Notes: a model not told the origin generated them from the letters alone. DNA of 60,477 bases from Symbiodinium natans (GCA_905221605.1 CAJNDS010002278.1:460657-521133), one strand, 5' to 3'; counted from the stretch's first letter, positions 1 to 10,183 are shown. A program made the numbers and translations.

Positions 1-1393
1 GCCGCTTAGGGATTTAGGGCTACAGCGTACATGTCGGGTTTGGGGGCTTCGTGTTATCATCTCAGGGTTGAGGTTGAGGGTCTGAGGGCCCTGTAAACTG
101 TGATACGCTAAAGCCCTAAAACCCTAAACCCCGAACCCTAAATCCCAAACCCTAAACCCTAACACCCTAATCCCAAACCCTAAACCCTAAACCCTAAACC
201 CTAAACCCTAAATGAACACCCCAACCCTGGATCCTGAAGTCAACCCACTACGCCCTCCGCAGGGCCGAGCCGGGCTTCGGAGAGGACGCGCCCCCAGTCG
301 ACTCTTCACGGCCTTCTGAAGTATTAACTTAAGGATACTTGGAAACACTTAAACAAAACGTGTACTTTAATACTCAAGAAACAGCTAAAACTCTAGTTTT
401 TGCTAGGTTCCAAGTTCAGTATAGTAAACCCTCTAAACACATCTTCGTTTCGGCTGGGCCTCTTGCTCGCCTCCCCGAACCCAGACGTGGTTTTTGATGC
501 TCCAGTTTGCTCACAAGTAGTGACGAGGAGTCCTCATCAGCATATAGACCCTATAAACCCTTATGAACTCCTTATAAACCCTGTAAACACCTTATAAACC
601 CTATAAACCCTTATAACTTCTTCTAAACCCTATACACCCTTGTAAACCCTCTTCACGGTCTTCTGAAGTTTGGCGTCCTTCTCTTCTGGGGTTCAGGGTT
701 CAGGGTTTAGGGTTTAGGGTTTAGCATTTTGAGTTGTGGGGTATGGGAGGTCTAGAGTTTAATTGAGTCTTAGGGCGTTTAGCGGTTGGAACTCAGGCGG
801 CTCTACCAATAGCTCTTGCTCGATAAGTTTCCTTCCTGCTAGGATCCCTTACCCTAAACCCAAAACCCTGAAATTATGGTTTAGGGGTTAGGGCTTAGGG
901 TATATATATATATATATATATACATACGTACATACGTACATACATACATACATATTAAGAGCACCCCCACATGCTACAGGTGGTGGGGTCTCTGCGGCCT
1001 GGGCTTTGGAATTTGCAGTTTAGGTTGAGGCTGTTTATGGGGTTGTCGTCTTTAGCGACAAGTTGTCAGCTGTTGAATATTGGTGGGCTTTCCATGCCCC
1101 GAAACCCTAAACCCTATAAACCCTAAAAGCCCTATAAACCCCATAAACCCTATAAACCCTATAAACCCTATAAACCCTATATACCCTATAAACCCTATAA
1201 ACCCTATAAACCCTATAACCCCTACAACCCCTAAACCCTACCCTCAAAGCCTCAAACCCTAGCACTTTACCTAACTTCCGTACCAACACCCTAAACCCTA
1301 AACCCGAAACCCTAAACCCTAAACCCTAAACCCTAAACCCTAAACCCTAAACCCTAAACCCTAAACCCTAAGCCTTCCAAACCCTAACCCCAG
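1..1393. repeat. Telomere-like repeat-rich region, no firm gene
   Basis: CCCTAAA-type tracts lie at about 112-213 and 1281-1372, a loose CCCTATAAA series at 541-650 and a cleaner one at 1099-1225, with short TTTAGGG-type stretches near 690-725. A (TA)n run followed by CATA/CGTA variants sits at 901-955. A GC-rich patch at 250-310 after a CAG may be an exon but is too short to call. The words CTCTTCACGG...CTTCTGAAGT occur twice, near 300 and 650. Long open frames here simply read through the repeats. Confidence 0.7.
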
Positions 1394-1469
1394 AATTCCC
1401 CAAGGGGAGACTCGCGCAACTGGAGTGCCGGCTCTCGACCTCCCTCTTGCGCCTCGAGGCTGCCTGGGG
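1394..1469 (+). CDS. Candidate internal exon, Leu-rich helical peptide
   Basis: A 76-nt GC-rich island lies between a CCCTAAA tract ending in CCCCAG (acceptor) and a GT donor that runs straight into TTTAGGG repeats. One frame reads FPKGRLAQLECRLSTSLLRL and continues EAAWG, with leucines spaced like an amphipathic helix. The protein is not recognised, and no second exon of the same gene can be assigned. It could be a chance open stretch, but the composition and both splice-like borders match the proven exon islands further along. Confidence 0.4.
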
Positions 1470-1471
1470 GT

Positions 1472-1650
1472 GTTTAGGGTTTAGGGTTTAGGGTTTAGGG
1501 TTTAGGGTTTAAGGCTTAGGGTTTAGGGTTTAGGGTTTAGGGTTTAGGGTTTAAGGCTTAGGGTTTAGGGTTTAGGGTTTAGGGTTTAGGGTTTAGGGTT
1601 TAAGGTATTGCTGTCTAGGGTTTAGGGTTTAGGGTTTAGGGTTAGGGGCT
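1472..1650. repeat. TTTAGGG array with internal TTTAAGGC variants
   Basis: About 25 units of TTTAGGG, with regularly spaced TTTAAGGCTTAGGG variants. It faces the CCCTAAA tract at 1281-1372 across the exon-like island 1394-1469. Confidence 0.95.
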
Positions 1651-2248
1651 TTAGGGCTTCTGTGGTGTACGGGCTCTGGGAGTTTCAGGTTTTTGGGGTT
1701 TGGGGTTGAGGGTTTTGCCTCTAGGGCATCAGGGTTTTTGGCGCTTACGGTTTTAGGGCTTTTGCTGTGCCAAACCCTTCAGCTCTTCTTCGTCTTGACT
1801 GTTCTGGAAAAATTTGGTTCCAGTTGGTATACAATAATCACCCCCTTAAGACCCCTTTATAAGATACTACAATAGCCCCCCAAAACCCTCTTCTAGCCAT
1901 TAAGGCCCCTCTGTTACTTTCGGCTCGGAGCTGAAACCTTGCTGAGGAGCCATCGTGGTTTCTTGACCGCGCGGCTCAAGAAGGGAAGCGGAGTGGGGCG
2001 AGAAACAACGAGCTCATGCGCTTCACTCGTTGAGGCATTTAAAGATATGAAAAGTCCGGTATGTATCAGAAAAAGCCTCAGGTGTTGAGGCCCGGGCCCC
2101 GCGAGTCCGCGACACCTGACTAAACTGAAGCGGTCCGCTATTGGAAACCAGAAACCCTAAACCCTAAACCCTAAACCCTAAACCCTAGACCCTAGACCCT
2201 AGACCCTAAACCGTAAACCGTAAACCGTACGCCAGCTCACGACGCAGC

Positions 2249-4581
2249 ATGTCCATCTCCGTGGACGTGCATCTGATCAGCGGGAAGTCTGTGACTTTGG
2301 ACACCGTAGCTGGGACCCAGAGTCGGCGTTTTTTTTTTTTTTTTTTAAAGGGGTTTTTAGGGTTTTTGGTTGGGGTTTAGGGTTTTTAGTGCTCTTAGGG
2401 TTTTCAGGGTTTTCAGGGTTTTTAGGGTTTTTTGAGGGGTTTTAAGGGATCAGGGTTTTTAGGGCTTAGGGTTTAGGGTCTTAGGGTTTAGTGTTTAGGG
2501 TTTAGGACCATTGCTTGTAATATAGGGGTCGGAAAATGAATAAGAGTATTCCCCTAGGGTCCCCTTATGATTGTATTGTAATCCCCCTCAAAAAAAGGCC
2601 TTATTCGAATTATCGAGGCCCCCTATATTCCTCCATGTGTCATTGGGATACCTTAGGGGTCCATGTACCTGAATAGGGAATACTCGAGCCTTAAAGTACT
2701 TCCTATATAGGGACTTTGGGGCTCAAGTATATAATAAAGAACTACATAGGCCCTTAGGGATAGGTTCCCATTAATTACCAACCCCATTAAATTTAAAAGG
2801 GTGCCTTCTTTTATTCTGGGGTTACTCTGCTACCCTAAACCCTAAGCCCTGAGCCTTAAGCCTTAAGCCCTAAGCCCTAAACCCTAAACCCTAAACCCTA
2901 AACCCTAAACCCTAAACCCTAAACCCTAAACCCTAAACCCTAAACCCTAAACCCTAAACCCTAAACCCTAAACCCTAAACCCTAAACCCTAAACCCTAAA
3001 CCCAACCCTAAACCCTAGGAAGCAGATGCCTCTGTCGATGAAGTGAAGGAGCGTGCGCAGAGTGCCTTGGGAGTTGGCAAAGGAAGGCTCTTGAGCTCCT
3101 CTGCACAGGTGCTTGACGGATCGGCACGTCTGAAAAGAGCGCGGGTACAGGATGGTGATGTACTGACTCTTCACGTAGCGCCTGTTCAAGTCGCAACTGG
3201 ATCATTGTTGAGAATCATTTTCCATCATTATGAATACTTAAGCCCAATAAGGAACAAAACATGACATTTTCAAAACAGTACCCCAACGATGGCGCAGGCA
3301 ACTTCCAGGAGGTCGACTAACCTGTGCACCACGTCCGCCAGCTTTGCTGCGATCTTGGGTGACGGATCAGTTGCATCCTGGGGCGCGGCGAATCCCGGCA
3401 GTGATAGCAGTGCTGTGCAAGATCGGTTGAAGGGCGTGCAGCACGTCCAAGCTTCAGACGGCGCATTTGCTGCGATTCTAGCCGATGGGTCTGTGGTGAC
3501 CTGGGGCGATGCCGAGGAGGGCGGCGACTGCTCTGAGGTGCAGGATCAGCTAAAGAATGTGCAGAAGATCCAATCTACCTACGACGCTTTCGCTGCAATT
3601 CTTGCCGATGGGTCTGTGGTGACCTGGGGCCAGGTCGACAGCAGTGGGGTAGACGACCAGCTACAACACGTGCGGCAGATTCAATCAAACACGTCAGCTT
3701 TTGCTGCAATTCGTGCCGATGGGTCTGTGGTGAGCTGGGGCGAATCTGACGAGGGTGGCGACAGCAACGATGTGCAAGGCCAACTGAGGAACGTTCAGTG
3801 CATCCAAGCTACTGATTTGGCCTTTGCTGCACTTCGTGGCGATGGATCCGTAGTGACCTGGGGCCATACCGGGTTTGGCGGTGATAGTAGTGCGGTGCAT
3901 GATCGGTTAAAAGACGTGCAGCGCATCCAAGCTTCAGAAGGTGCGTTTGCTGCCATTCTTGCTGATGGGTCTGTGGTGACATGGGGCCCAGCCGAGTTTG
4001 GCGGTGATAGTAGTGCTGTGCAAGATCGGTTAAGAAACGTGCAGCACATCCAAGCTTCAGAAGGTGCATTTGCAGCAATTCTTGCCGATGGGTCTGTGGT
4101 GACCTGGGGCCCTGCCGAGTATGGCGGCGACTGCAGTAAGGTGCAGCATCAGCTCAAGCATGTGCAGCAGATCCAATCTTCCGGCAAAGCTTTTGCTGCA
4201 ATTTCTGCCGATGGGTCTGTGGTGTGCTGGGGCGATGCCGAGCATGGTGGCGACTGCAGCTATGTGCAGGATCGCCTAAAGGATGTGCGACACATCCAAG
4301 CTACTTACGGAGCCTTCTCTGCAATCCTTGGCAGTGGATGTGTGGTGACCTGGAGCGATCTGGATGGTGATCTTAATGGTGGTGACAGCAGTGCAGTAGA
4401 CAATGAGCTGAAGAGTGTGCAACACATCCAAGCTTCCAATTTTGCCTTTGCTGCAATCCTGGATGATGGGTCCGTGGTGACCTGGGGCGATGCTGAGCAT
4501 GGCGGCGACAGCAGCATCGTGCAGGATCAGCTAAGCGGACACAGAACGCGTAGCAACGTGCAGCGCACGCAAGCTTGCTGA
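2249..4581 (+). CDS. Ubiquitin-like / RCC1-like repeat protein (3 exons)
   Basis: Proposed exons are 2249-2305, 3019-3206 and 3309-4581 (3342 is an alternative acceptor for exon 3). They join in frame with GT-AG borders and give about 505 residues. The ATG at 2249 opens a ubiquitin-like segment (MSISVDVHLISGKSV...) that continues in exon 2 (DEVKERAQSALGVGKGRLL, later DGDVLTLHV). Exon 3 holds about ten repeats of some 41 residues with the core AFAAILADGSVVTWG followed by GGDSSAVQDQLKNVQ-like spacers, resembling RCC1-type propeller blades. Such proteins form large families in dinoflagellates; their function is not established, and a role in guanine nucleotide exchange should not be assumed. Intron 1 (713 nt) is telomere-repeat-laden, intron 2 about 102 nt. 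The last repeat degenerates after VQDQL into an unrelated tail, so the C-terminus may be truncated or another exon may follow. Confidence 0.8.
2528..2640. mobile_element. Short dispersed element, family I (GTCGGAA...TATGGCCCC type)
   Basis: It contains GGGGTCGGAAAATGAATAAG, a stretch resembling CCCTTATGATTGTATTGTAA, a C/A-rich middle (CCCCCTCAAAAAAAGG), TTATTCGAATTA and a GAGGCCCCCTATATT end. The same word order recurs at 7777-7866, 43058-43131, 47362-47456 and 48239-48515, and in decayed form near 1805-1915 and 18850-18940. Confidence 0.6.
2651..2761. mobile_element. TIR element, family B (CCATGTACCT...AGGTACATGG)
   Basis: CCTTAGGGGTCCATGTACCT at the left is mirrored by a decayed right end ACATAGGCCCTTAGGG. 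Better-preserved relatives are at 41352-41443 and 45047-45149. No coding capacity; MITE-like. Confidence 0.55.
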
Positions 4582-5308
4582 AGACTTCTGGGGTTCGAGT
4601 CGTTTGCCACTTAAGGTTGCTTGGAACAGGGTCGGTAAGCCGCAGGCGCCCAGGGATTTGTGGAGTTCTGAGTTTTCCTACATATGGTTTGTTTGACTGG
4701 CTTTCTTCGACTCGGAAAGCCTTTCAGTGGTCTAGATTAAGTAGGGCTTTACACCCACATTAAGATTGATCGAAATGATGGCGTTCTGTGGCCTTCTACT
4801 GCAGTGCGTTCTTTATGGTTTAGGGTGTGATCTGTCAGCTGTTTCTCCAAGTTTCAAGTTGTGTTCGACAAGTAGAGGGGGGGTTGGAGGGGTGATGTGC
4901 AGTGTGCAGACTGCTTATGGTTTTGGACATGTACTTTTCATCAACGAACCCAAGGCCTCTAACCCCCCCATTGTTCAGCACGAATTGGAGAATTTGATCC
5001 ATTTCGACCTTTCCGACCCCTTTGACCCCCCCATTGTTCGGCACGAACTGGAGAATTTGATCCATTTCGACCCCTCCGACCCCTTTGACCCCCCATTGTT
5101 CGGCACGAATTGGAGAATTTGATCCATTTCGACGGCGCTGTGTCCCCTGAAATTTTGACCTCTCTAACCCTCCATGGTTCAGCACGAATAAGAAATTAAT
5201 GATAAACGTTCTATTTTCGCAATGTTATGGGATTCTTTGGGCGGGTGGGTTTTGTTTCGTTGCCTACACACACTGCTGGCCTAGTAAATGCTCGAACTTG
5301 AGATGCTG
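4582..5308. other. 3' flank of the RCC1-like gene, mostly repeat-poor
   Basis: Apart from the minisatellite listed separately this is unique sequence with no convincing exon. Open frames at 4575-4763 and 4766-5122 lack codon structure, and the second only reads through the minisatellite. Confidence 0.5.
4962..5139. repeat. Minisatellite, about 63-bp unit, three copies
   Basis: Units contain CCCCCCATTGTTC(A/G)GCACGAA, then TTGGAGAATTTGATCC and ATTTCGACC...GACCCCTTTGA. The starts of the ATTGTTC word are 63 and 62 bases apart. A partial fourth copy (CCATGGTTCAGCACGAATAA) follows near 5170. Confidence 0.9.
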
Positions 5309-5387
5309 AACCCTAAACCCTAAACCCTAAACCCTTTATTCCCTAAACCCTAAACCCTAAACCCTAAACCCTAAACCCTAAACCCTG
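5309..5387. repeat. CCCTAAA array
   Basis: About ten units, with a CCCTTTATT interruption near 5333. It forms the left partner of the TTTAGGG array at 5486-5757 around a 100-nt GC-rich island. Confidence 0.95.
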
Positions 5388-5410
5388 CAATCCGGCAACC
5401 CTGCAATCAG

Positions 5411-5470
5411 GGCAGCATCGCGCCAGCGTGCCCAGGAGGCCCTGGATGGCAGGCGCGGGATGGAGGGCCC
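5411..5470 (+). CDS. Candidate internal exon, Ala/Arg/Glu-rich
   Basis: GC-rich island between an AATCAG acceptor and GCCCTGAG/GA-type donor words. The open frame reads AASRQRAQEALDGRRGMEG. The product is not recognised. Its position between CCCTAAA and TTTAGGG tracts is that of the proven exons, but the donor is uncertain. Confidence 0.35.
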
Positions 5471-5485
5471 TGAGCCCTAAAGGGG

Positions 5486-5757
5486 GTTTAGGGTTTAGGG
5501 TTTAGGGTTTAGGGTTTAGGGTTTAGGGTTTAGGGTTTAGGGTTTAGGGTTTAGGGTTGAAGGTTTAGGGTTTAGGGTTTAGGGTTTAGGGTTTAGGGTT
5601 TAGGGTTTACGGTTTAGGGTTGAAGGTTTAGGGTTTAGGGTTGAAGGTTTAGGGTTTAGGGTTTAGGGTTTAGGGTTTAGGGTTTAGGGTTTAGGGTTGA
5701 AGGTTTAGGGTTTAGGGGTTTAGGGTTTAGGTTTTAAGGTTTAGGGTTGGGGTTTAG
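5486..5757. repeat. TTTAGGG array with TTGAAGG higher-order spacing
   Basis: Some 35 units of TTTAGGG, punctuated four times by GGGTTGAAGGTTTAGGG. The irregularly spaced variants suggest that blocks of several heptamers were duplicated, not single units only. Confidence 0.95.
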
Positions 5758-7063
5758 GATCCTAAACCACAATCCCTCAAGATCACTTGTAGGGTCCTCA
5801 ACCCTATTAACTGGGAAGTCAGAGTATGTAGGCCCTTATTCCCTTTGTTTAGGGTTGAGGTTCCCTCAATTAGAAGCCCCTTCAAACCGAAAAGGATACC
5901 CTTGTTATTCCTGGGCTACTCTTTGGTCTAGTAGCCCTAAAGGGCAGTTCAAATTGCAGCCAAGTCTTCCATCGTGCATGCCCTCCAACCGAAACCCAAA
6001 TAGCAGGAGGGAATCTGAGAAGTCACCCCGCAGATGTCTAAAGCTTCTATCCACGTGCTACGCAGACATACGCAGACCAACTAGAATTTGTATTTTGGGT
6101 CGTTTTGGATTCTAGCGAATATTGGTGCAAGGGGCATGATGTTGGTAATTCTTTCGGCGTCCTGCCCGGGTCAGGAAGGGACTAAGCCCTGCGCTCTCAA
6201 CCCAAACCGCCTGAACCCCAAACCCAGGTGGTGGGCTGAGGTACAGGGTGACTGAGTATCCCTACGTACACCTCCAAACCCTGAGTAGTTGGGGCTTTGG
6301 GCCATCTCGAAAGCACCCTGTCCGCTGGCAAGGCCGTACCCGAAGTTTCTCACACCCCTCCAGCGCCTGATAGCACGACATCCGCGCTTGTTCCTGGATG
6401 CTCTCAAGGACGGGTCCAGATCTTTGGTTTAGGGTTGAGCGTGAGCGCCCAACTTCACAACCTTGGGGGATCAGCAGCCAGCTGCTCAAGTGCGCAGCTC
6501 TTGTAGAGACCCTGGGATCTTGAGTAGTAGCACCTACTCGTCCCTACCTTGAACCCCAAAGCCCTGGTTCGGCTGCTGTTGGTTGCAGCAATGTCTTCAG
6601 CCCCCAATCGCACAGCTTTTTGTTGGAATTCCACTACACGTTCCCAAGTCCTTCTGTCATCCCAAAGCCTTTTAAACTCTGAAAGAACCCTTTGGGGTTT
6701 AGGGTTTTTAGGGTTTTTAGGGCTTAGGGTTTAGGGTTTTTAGGGTTTTTAGGGTTTGGGGTTTTTACATTTTAGGGTTTTTAGGGTTTGGGGTTTTTAG
6801 GGCTTAGGGTTTTAGGGTTACCCTAATCCCCCGACCCTAAACCAACCATGACCCTTGGTTGAGTTGAAGGGACTTGCGCCTGGCGAAAGAGAGAAGCCCG
6901 ATATGTGCCAAACCTTGACATGCGCCAGACTGGGTTTAGGATTGTTTCCTTTCCATATAGGCCTTCCTCAGAAGTAGCAGCTGGCCCAGAACAGATCTCG
7001 TTTAGGACATCACTTTCGGTAAAGTCCCATCGCGCCCTGTCAGAGTCAGCTGCAAGCGAAAAA
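5758..7063. other. Mixed region: TIR element, variant repeats, no firm gene
   Basis: A family G TIR element occupies about 5800-5935. TTTTTAGGG/TTTTTGGGG variants lie at 6690-6820. An open frame at 5747-6115 runs through the element and is not convincing. The segment 6900-7060 is unique and of unknown content. Confidence 0.45.
5800..5935. mobile_element. TIR element, family G (TTCCTAGG...GGTCTAGT type)
   Basis: The order is GGCCCTTATTCCCTTTG, GAGGTTCCCTCAA, AGCCCCTTCAAACC, AAAAGGATACCCTTG, TTATTCCTGGGCTACTC and TTTGGTCTAGTAGCCC. Relatives are at 27160-27268, 31614-31736, 35322-35528, 38518-38666, 44471-44583, 51772-51890 and 52284-52358. Confidence 0.65.
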
Positions 7064-7198
7064 AACCCTGAACCCTAAACCCTAAACCCTAAACCCTAAA
7101 CCCTAAACCCTAAACCCTAAACCCGAAACTTAACCCCTAAACCCCAAAGCCCAAACCCCAAACCCTGAACCCTAAACCCTAAACCCTAAACCCTGTAC
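7064..7198. repeat. CCCTAAA array
   Basis: CCCTAAA and CCCCAAA/CCCTGAA variants leading into the exon-like island at 7202. Confidence 0.9.
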
Positions 7199-7201
7199 GA
7201 G

Positions 7202-7270
7202 GAGCCTCCGGAGCCCAAGGCGCAGCCGGCCTGGGCTTCCCCGGACGATGGCGCGGATGTTGGGGCCTCA
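7202..7270 (+). CDS. Candidate internal exon, Pro/Glu/Ala-rich linker
   Basis: Exactly 23 codons (phase 0 at both ends) between a TACGAG acceptor and a GTAGGG donor. The frame reads EPPEPKAQPAWASPDD and continues with GADVGAS. It looks like a disordered linker. CCCTAAA repeats precede it and TTTAGGG repeats follow it directly. The parent gene is not identified. Confidence 0.5.
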
Positions 7271-7272
7271 GT

Positions 7273-7370
7273 AGGGTTTAGGGTTTAGGGTTTAGGGTTT
7301 AGGGTTTAGGGTTTAGGGTTTGGGGTTTAGGGTTTAGGGATTGGGGTTTAGGGTTGAGGGCTTAGGACTT
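7273..7370. repeat. TTTAGGG array
   Basis: About 12 units grading into TTGGGGTTTAGGG variants, directly after the candidate exon. Confidence 0.9.
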
Positions 7371-7776
7371 AGGGATTAAGGTTTAGTGTTTTGGGGGCTA
7401 AGTGTTCGGACTCGGGGTCATGGTTTAGGGTTCAGGGTTTGGGGTTATCAGTTCGGACGGTGAGGAGCTAGGGCTGATAGCTGGCTGGACAGTTCGAGTT
7501 GCTTCATTCCAGGATCGGGCGTGCTAAGTATGTAGCAGCCCCCTTTTTTGGGTTTAAGGCTTAGGGTTTAGGGTAACCCTAAATAAACCCCAAAATCCCT
7601 AAACCCTGAACCCTAAACCCCAAAATCCCTAAACCCTAAACCCTAAACCCTAAACCCTAAACCCTAAACCCTAAACCCTAAACCCTAAACCCTAAACCCT
7701 AAACCCTAAATGTCTGCTTCTTGAAGGCCTGAACGCCTAGACCTGGAGACCTATTCCATCGCGGAAAACTGCAAAA

Positions 7777-7866
7777 GGGGTCGGAATCATTACTAACAGT
7801 ACTCCCTGATGGGGCCTATGCAATTACTACAATCGCCCCCAAAAAATTAATAATGCCCCTATATTA
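7777..7866. mobile_element. Short dispersed element, family I
   Basis: GGGGTCGGAATCATTACTAA ... CTATGCAATTACTACAATCG, CCCCCAAAAAATTAATAATG, CCCCTATATTACA. Same order of words as the copies near 2528, 43058 and 47362. Confidence 0.6.
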
Positions 7867-9125
7867 CACTCACCACCACTTCTTTCGAGGTGCTGCTGCA
7901 GTCTTGTACAGGCCAAAGGGGCGGGAGTGGGGGGGGGGGGTCTTGGGATGAGGAACAAGGATGGGACCTGACCTGAATAGGCTTAGCGGTATAGTCGTTT
8001 CTAGGGCTTTCAAGGTTTTTTGGGGAAACCCTAAACCCTAAACCCTAAACCCTAAACCCTAAACCCTAAACCCTAAACCCTAAACCCTAAACCCTAAGCC
8101 GTGTAGGGGTTACGGGGCTTTCGAAGCAGCTTGCGGTTTAGGGCGTCGGGCTTTGCACGCTCTCGCAGACAAGGCATCCCGGATCTCGGAGTGGGGTGGT
8201 GCTGGGACTTGGAGGGTTTAGGGTTTAGGGTTTAGGGTTTAGGGTTTAGGGTTTAGGGTTTAGGGTTTAGGGTTTGGGGATTGGGGTTTAGGGTTTAGGG
8301 TTTGGGCCGGGTGGAGAATTGCGGGTGTAGTGGAGGCCTTTGATCCACGGGTCCTTTACAGGATTGACAGTCCAGGGCTTCTGGGTGTTGGCTTTAGTAA
8401 ACCCTAAACCCTAAGCCGTCGGGTCTTTGAGAGCTTTTCGCAGCCTTCTCTAAAGTTTGTTCGGCTTGGAGTTAGGGTTTCGGGCTTCGTACCTCTGATC
8501 TCGCGTGCTTTTTTCCCTAAACACAAAGGACCGTGCAGCACAACTGGGACGCACAACGGAGCCCGGCAGGGCTTAGGGGTCAAGGGAACCGGATCCCTAA
8601 ATCCCAAAAACTCAGAGCCTAGAGTTTAGGGATTCGGGCTTAGAGCTTAGGGTTCAGAGCTTAGGGCTCAGGGCTCAGGGTTTAGGGTTCAGGGTTAGGG
8701 TTTAGGGTCTAGCTTCCCATCGCCTTGCCTCAGATTGGGTGCACAAGGAGCGCGAGCAGCAGGACCAAAGCTTTCCTCCACCCCTGGGGGCTGGTTTGCT
8801 GGGATTTCAGGGTTTGGGGTTTAAGTTTTGGGTTTCGGGTGTAGGGTATCGGATTTAGGGTTTTGGGTTTTAGGACGTATAACCCGCTTTACAAGCCTCG
8901 CGAAGTGCGTACCGTTACAGCTGGGCTGCTGAGTACCATGAACTTTGAAGTAATGGTTGGACTTTTGGCTGCAGGATAATTCTTGCTCGGTCCCATAACA
9001 TGGACCCTTATCTTAGAAGGTTCTGAACTATGGGCCCTCTGGTGTATTGCATATAGGCGGGGTACATGAGCTCTTCCAAATTCAGAGCCCGTACGAAGTG
9101 CCCTTGTAGCTACCCAAAGATTGTC

Positions 9126-9224
9126 TTCGTAGCTGAGGGAGTACACTTTACACTTTTTGGGATACTGTAATCCCCTATAGAACTGAAAGCGTACACTTTT
9201 TTGGGGCTTATGAACTCAGCAACT
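9126..9224. mobile_element. TIR element, family D (AGTACACTTT...AAAGCGTACACTTT)
   Basis: GTAGCTGAGGGAGTACACTT ... CCCCTATAGAACTGAAAGCG ... GGGGCTTATGAACTCAGCAAC. A second copy at 51648-51744 matches over nearly its whole length. The AGTACAC/GTACACTT words repeat within the element in direct and inverted sense. Confidence 0.7.
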
Positions 9225-9391
9225 ACGTTGTAGGTTGTAAGGCGGCCCAGACGTGCCTAGCACGTTCTGCTCAGCAGTTGCACACGAAACGAAGCCTCAC
9301 GATGCATATGGACGTCGAATCGGACCGGTAGGTGATAGTCCCCCTGTACACCTGAAACCCTAAACCCTAAACCCTAAACCCTTGGAAACAG

Positions 9392-9702
9392 CTACACACT
9401 CAAGCAGCATGGAAAGTCCTAAGCCCGAAGATGCCATAGGTGCCTCTGACCCCATTCGTTGCCTCGGGCTGGCTGCGACCTCTGCGCAGGAGAGCTACGT
9501 ACCTTTTGACCAAATTCTTCTCAGATTAGCTGCCGGTGAGATTCGAGTTGAGGCAGAGCCAGGTAAGTGAGCCGCTGTAGCAGCGCCACGTCCGAAGTCG
9601 CTGCCAGACAGCATACCTCTTAGCCCTTCTTAAGGATAGCTTTGCAGGTGTTGCCGGGGAAGAGCATGTGCCATTCCTCGGGCATCCTTATTCTCTAAAT
9701 CG
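9392..9702 (+). CDS. Two adjoining exons of an unrecognised protein
   Basis: Exon 9392-9562 follows AAACAG and ends at a textbook donor (CAG|GTAAGTGAG). The next exon starts at 9648 after TTTGCAG. The 85-nt intron joins phase 1 to phase 2 cleanly, giving ...VPFDQILLRLAAGEIRVEAE then PGVAGEEHVPFLGHPYSLNR. The second exon probably ends at about 9702, before GTAGGC, although the frame stays open to 9871. I do not recognise the family. This is one of the few introns here without any telomere-like tract, showing that ordinary short introns coexist with the repeat-bearing ones. Confidence 0.55.
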
Positions 9703-10149
9703 TAGGCCCCCAAACCCTTCTGCTAGGGCTGACAAGAAGGCACAGCCCTATACGAGGCTTGCTTTGATTTGCGCTCCCCTTTGTGGTACCCCGAAGTTTA
9801 TATTTGGACCCTGCAATAGTCGGACTCCGAGGCTTCTGCGGCGCCTGGGTTTGGGGCTTCTAGGGCTTTGATTAGAGAGTGTTCGCTTGTGTCTGGAGGG
9901 CTTTTAGTGCGCCACTAGGACTTGGGTGTTCAGTTGAAGAACCCTCCAGAATATAGTCGGGGATCCTAAGCCCTATAACCTCGAAACCCAAATCCCCACC
10001 CTTAAACTCCTAAACCCTAGACGCTAAACCCGAAACCCTAAACCCCAAACCCCTAAGACCTGAACCCCTAAACCCAAAAACCCTAAACCCTAAACCCGGA
10101 TTCAAGAAACTTCACACTGGCGACGGGGGGTAGCCAGCTGCCAGCGCAG
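9703..10149. other. Degenerate CCCTAAA-type repeats, no gene seen
   Basis: Loose CCCTAAA/CCCCAAA/CCCGAAA words from 9970 to 10100; otherwise unique. Confidence 0.5.
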
Positions 10150-10183
10150 GGGAAGGCTCGTCAACTCCTTCCACCAGTACGGC
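10150..10183 (+). CDS. Candidate 34-nt micro-exon
   Basis: It lies between a GCGCAG acceptor and a GGC|GTAGGG donor. The frame reads GRLVNSFHQYG. TTTAGGG repeats follow immediately. Size and setting match the small exons of the prenylcysteine oxidase-like gene, but nothing identifies the protein. Confidence 0.3.

Larger units (their letters stand above)
2306..3018 (+). other. Intron 1 of the RCC1-like gene, bounded by inverted telomere-like tracts
   Basis: It begins GTAGCTGGG, then carries a T16 run and TTTTTAGGG/TTTAGGG variants to about 2507. A unique middle follows with two TIR elements (about 2528-2640 and 2651-2761). It closes with some 20 perfect CCCTAAA units ending CCCTAG, which supplies the AG acceptor. 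The start and end can therefore pair as a long imperfect hairpin. Removing it restores a continuous ubiquitin-like domain, the best single argument that these tracts are intronic. Confidence 0.75.
7371..9391. other. Repeat-rich stretch with few exon-like islands
   Basis: CCCTAAA arrays at 7596-7709 and 8026-8096, a TTTAGGG array at 8213-8308 and degenerate repeats at 8630-8710. GC-rich islands at 8160-8210 and 8734-8769 (frame WVHKEREQQDQ after a CAG) could be exons but cannot be supported further. A family I element is at 7777-7866 and a family D element at 9126-9224. A G13 run is at 7928. Confidence 0.5.

Noticed and set aside
110-215. A true chromosome end at the left edge
   Set aside because: Arrays of both orientations recur through all 60 kb and the edge array is degenerate and short.
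1080-1289. Open frames with Asn-Pro-Ile or Tyr-Arg-Val repeats (also 47988-48254 and 16818-17018)
   Set aside because: They are translations of the 9-base CCCTATAAA repeats and have no independent support.
112-1372. CRISPR array
   Set aside because: Repeats are contiguous 7-9 base telomere-like units without spacers, in a nuclear genome.
3694-4517. Minus-strand open frames under the RCC1-like repeats
   Set aside because: They are shadows produced by the 123-base coding periodicity of the + strand gene.
9303-9336. First exon MHMDVESD upstream of the 9392 exon
   Set aside because: The phase at its GTAGGT donor does not match the next acceptor.
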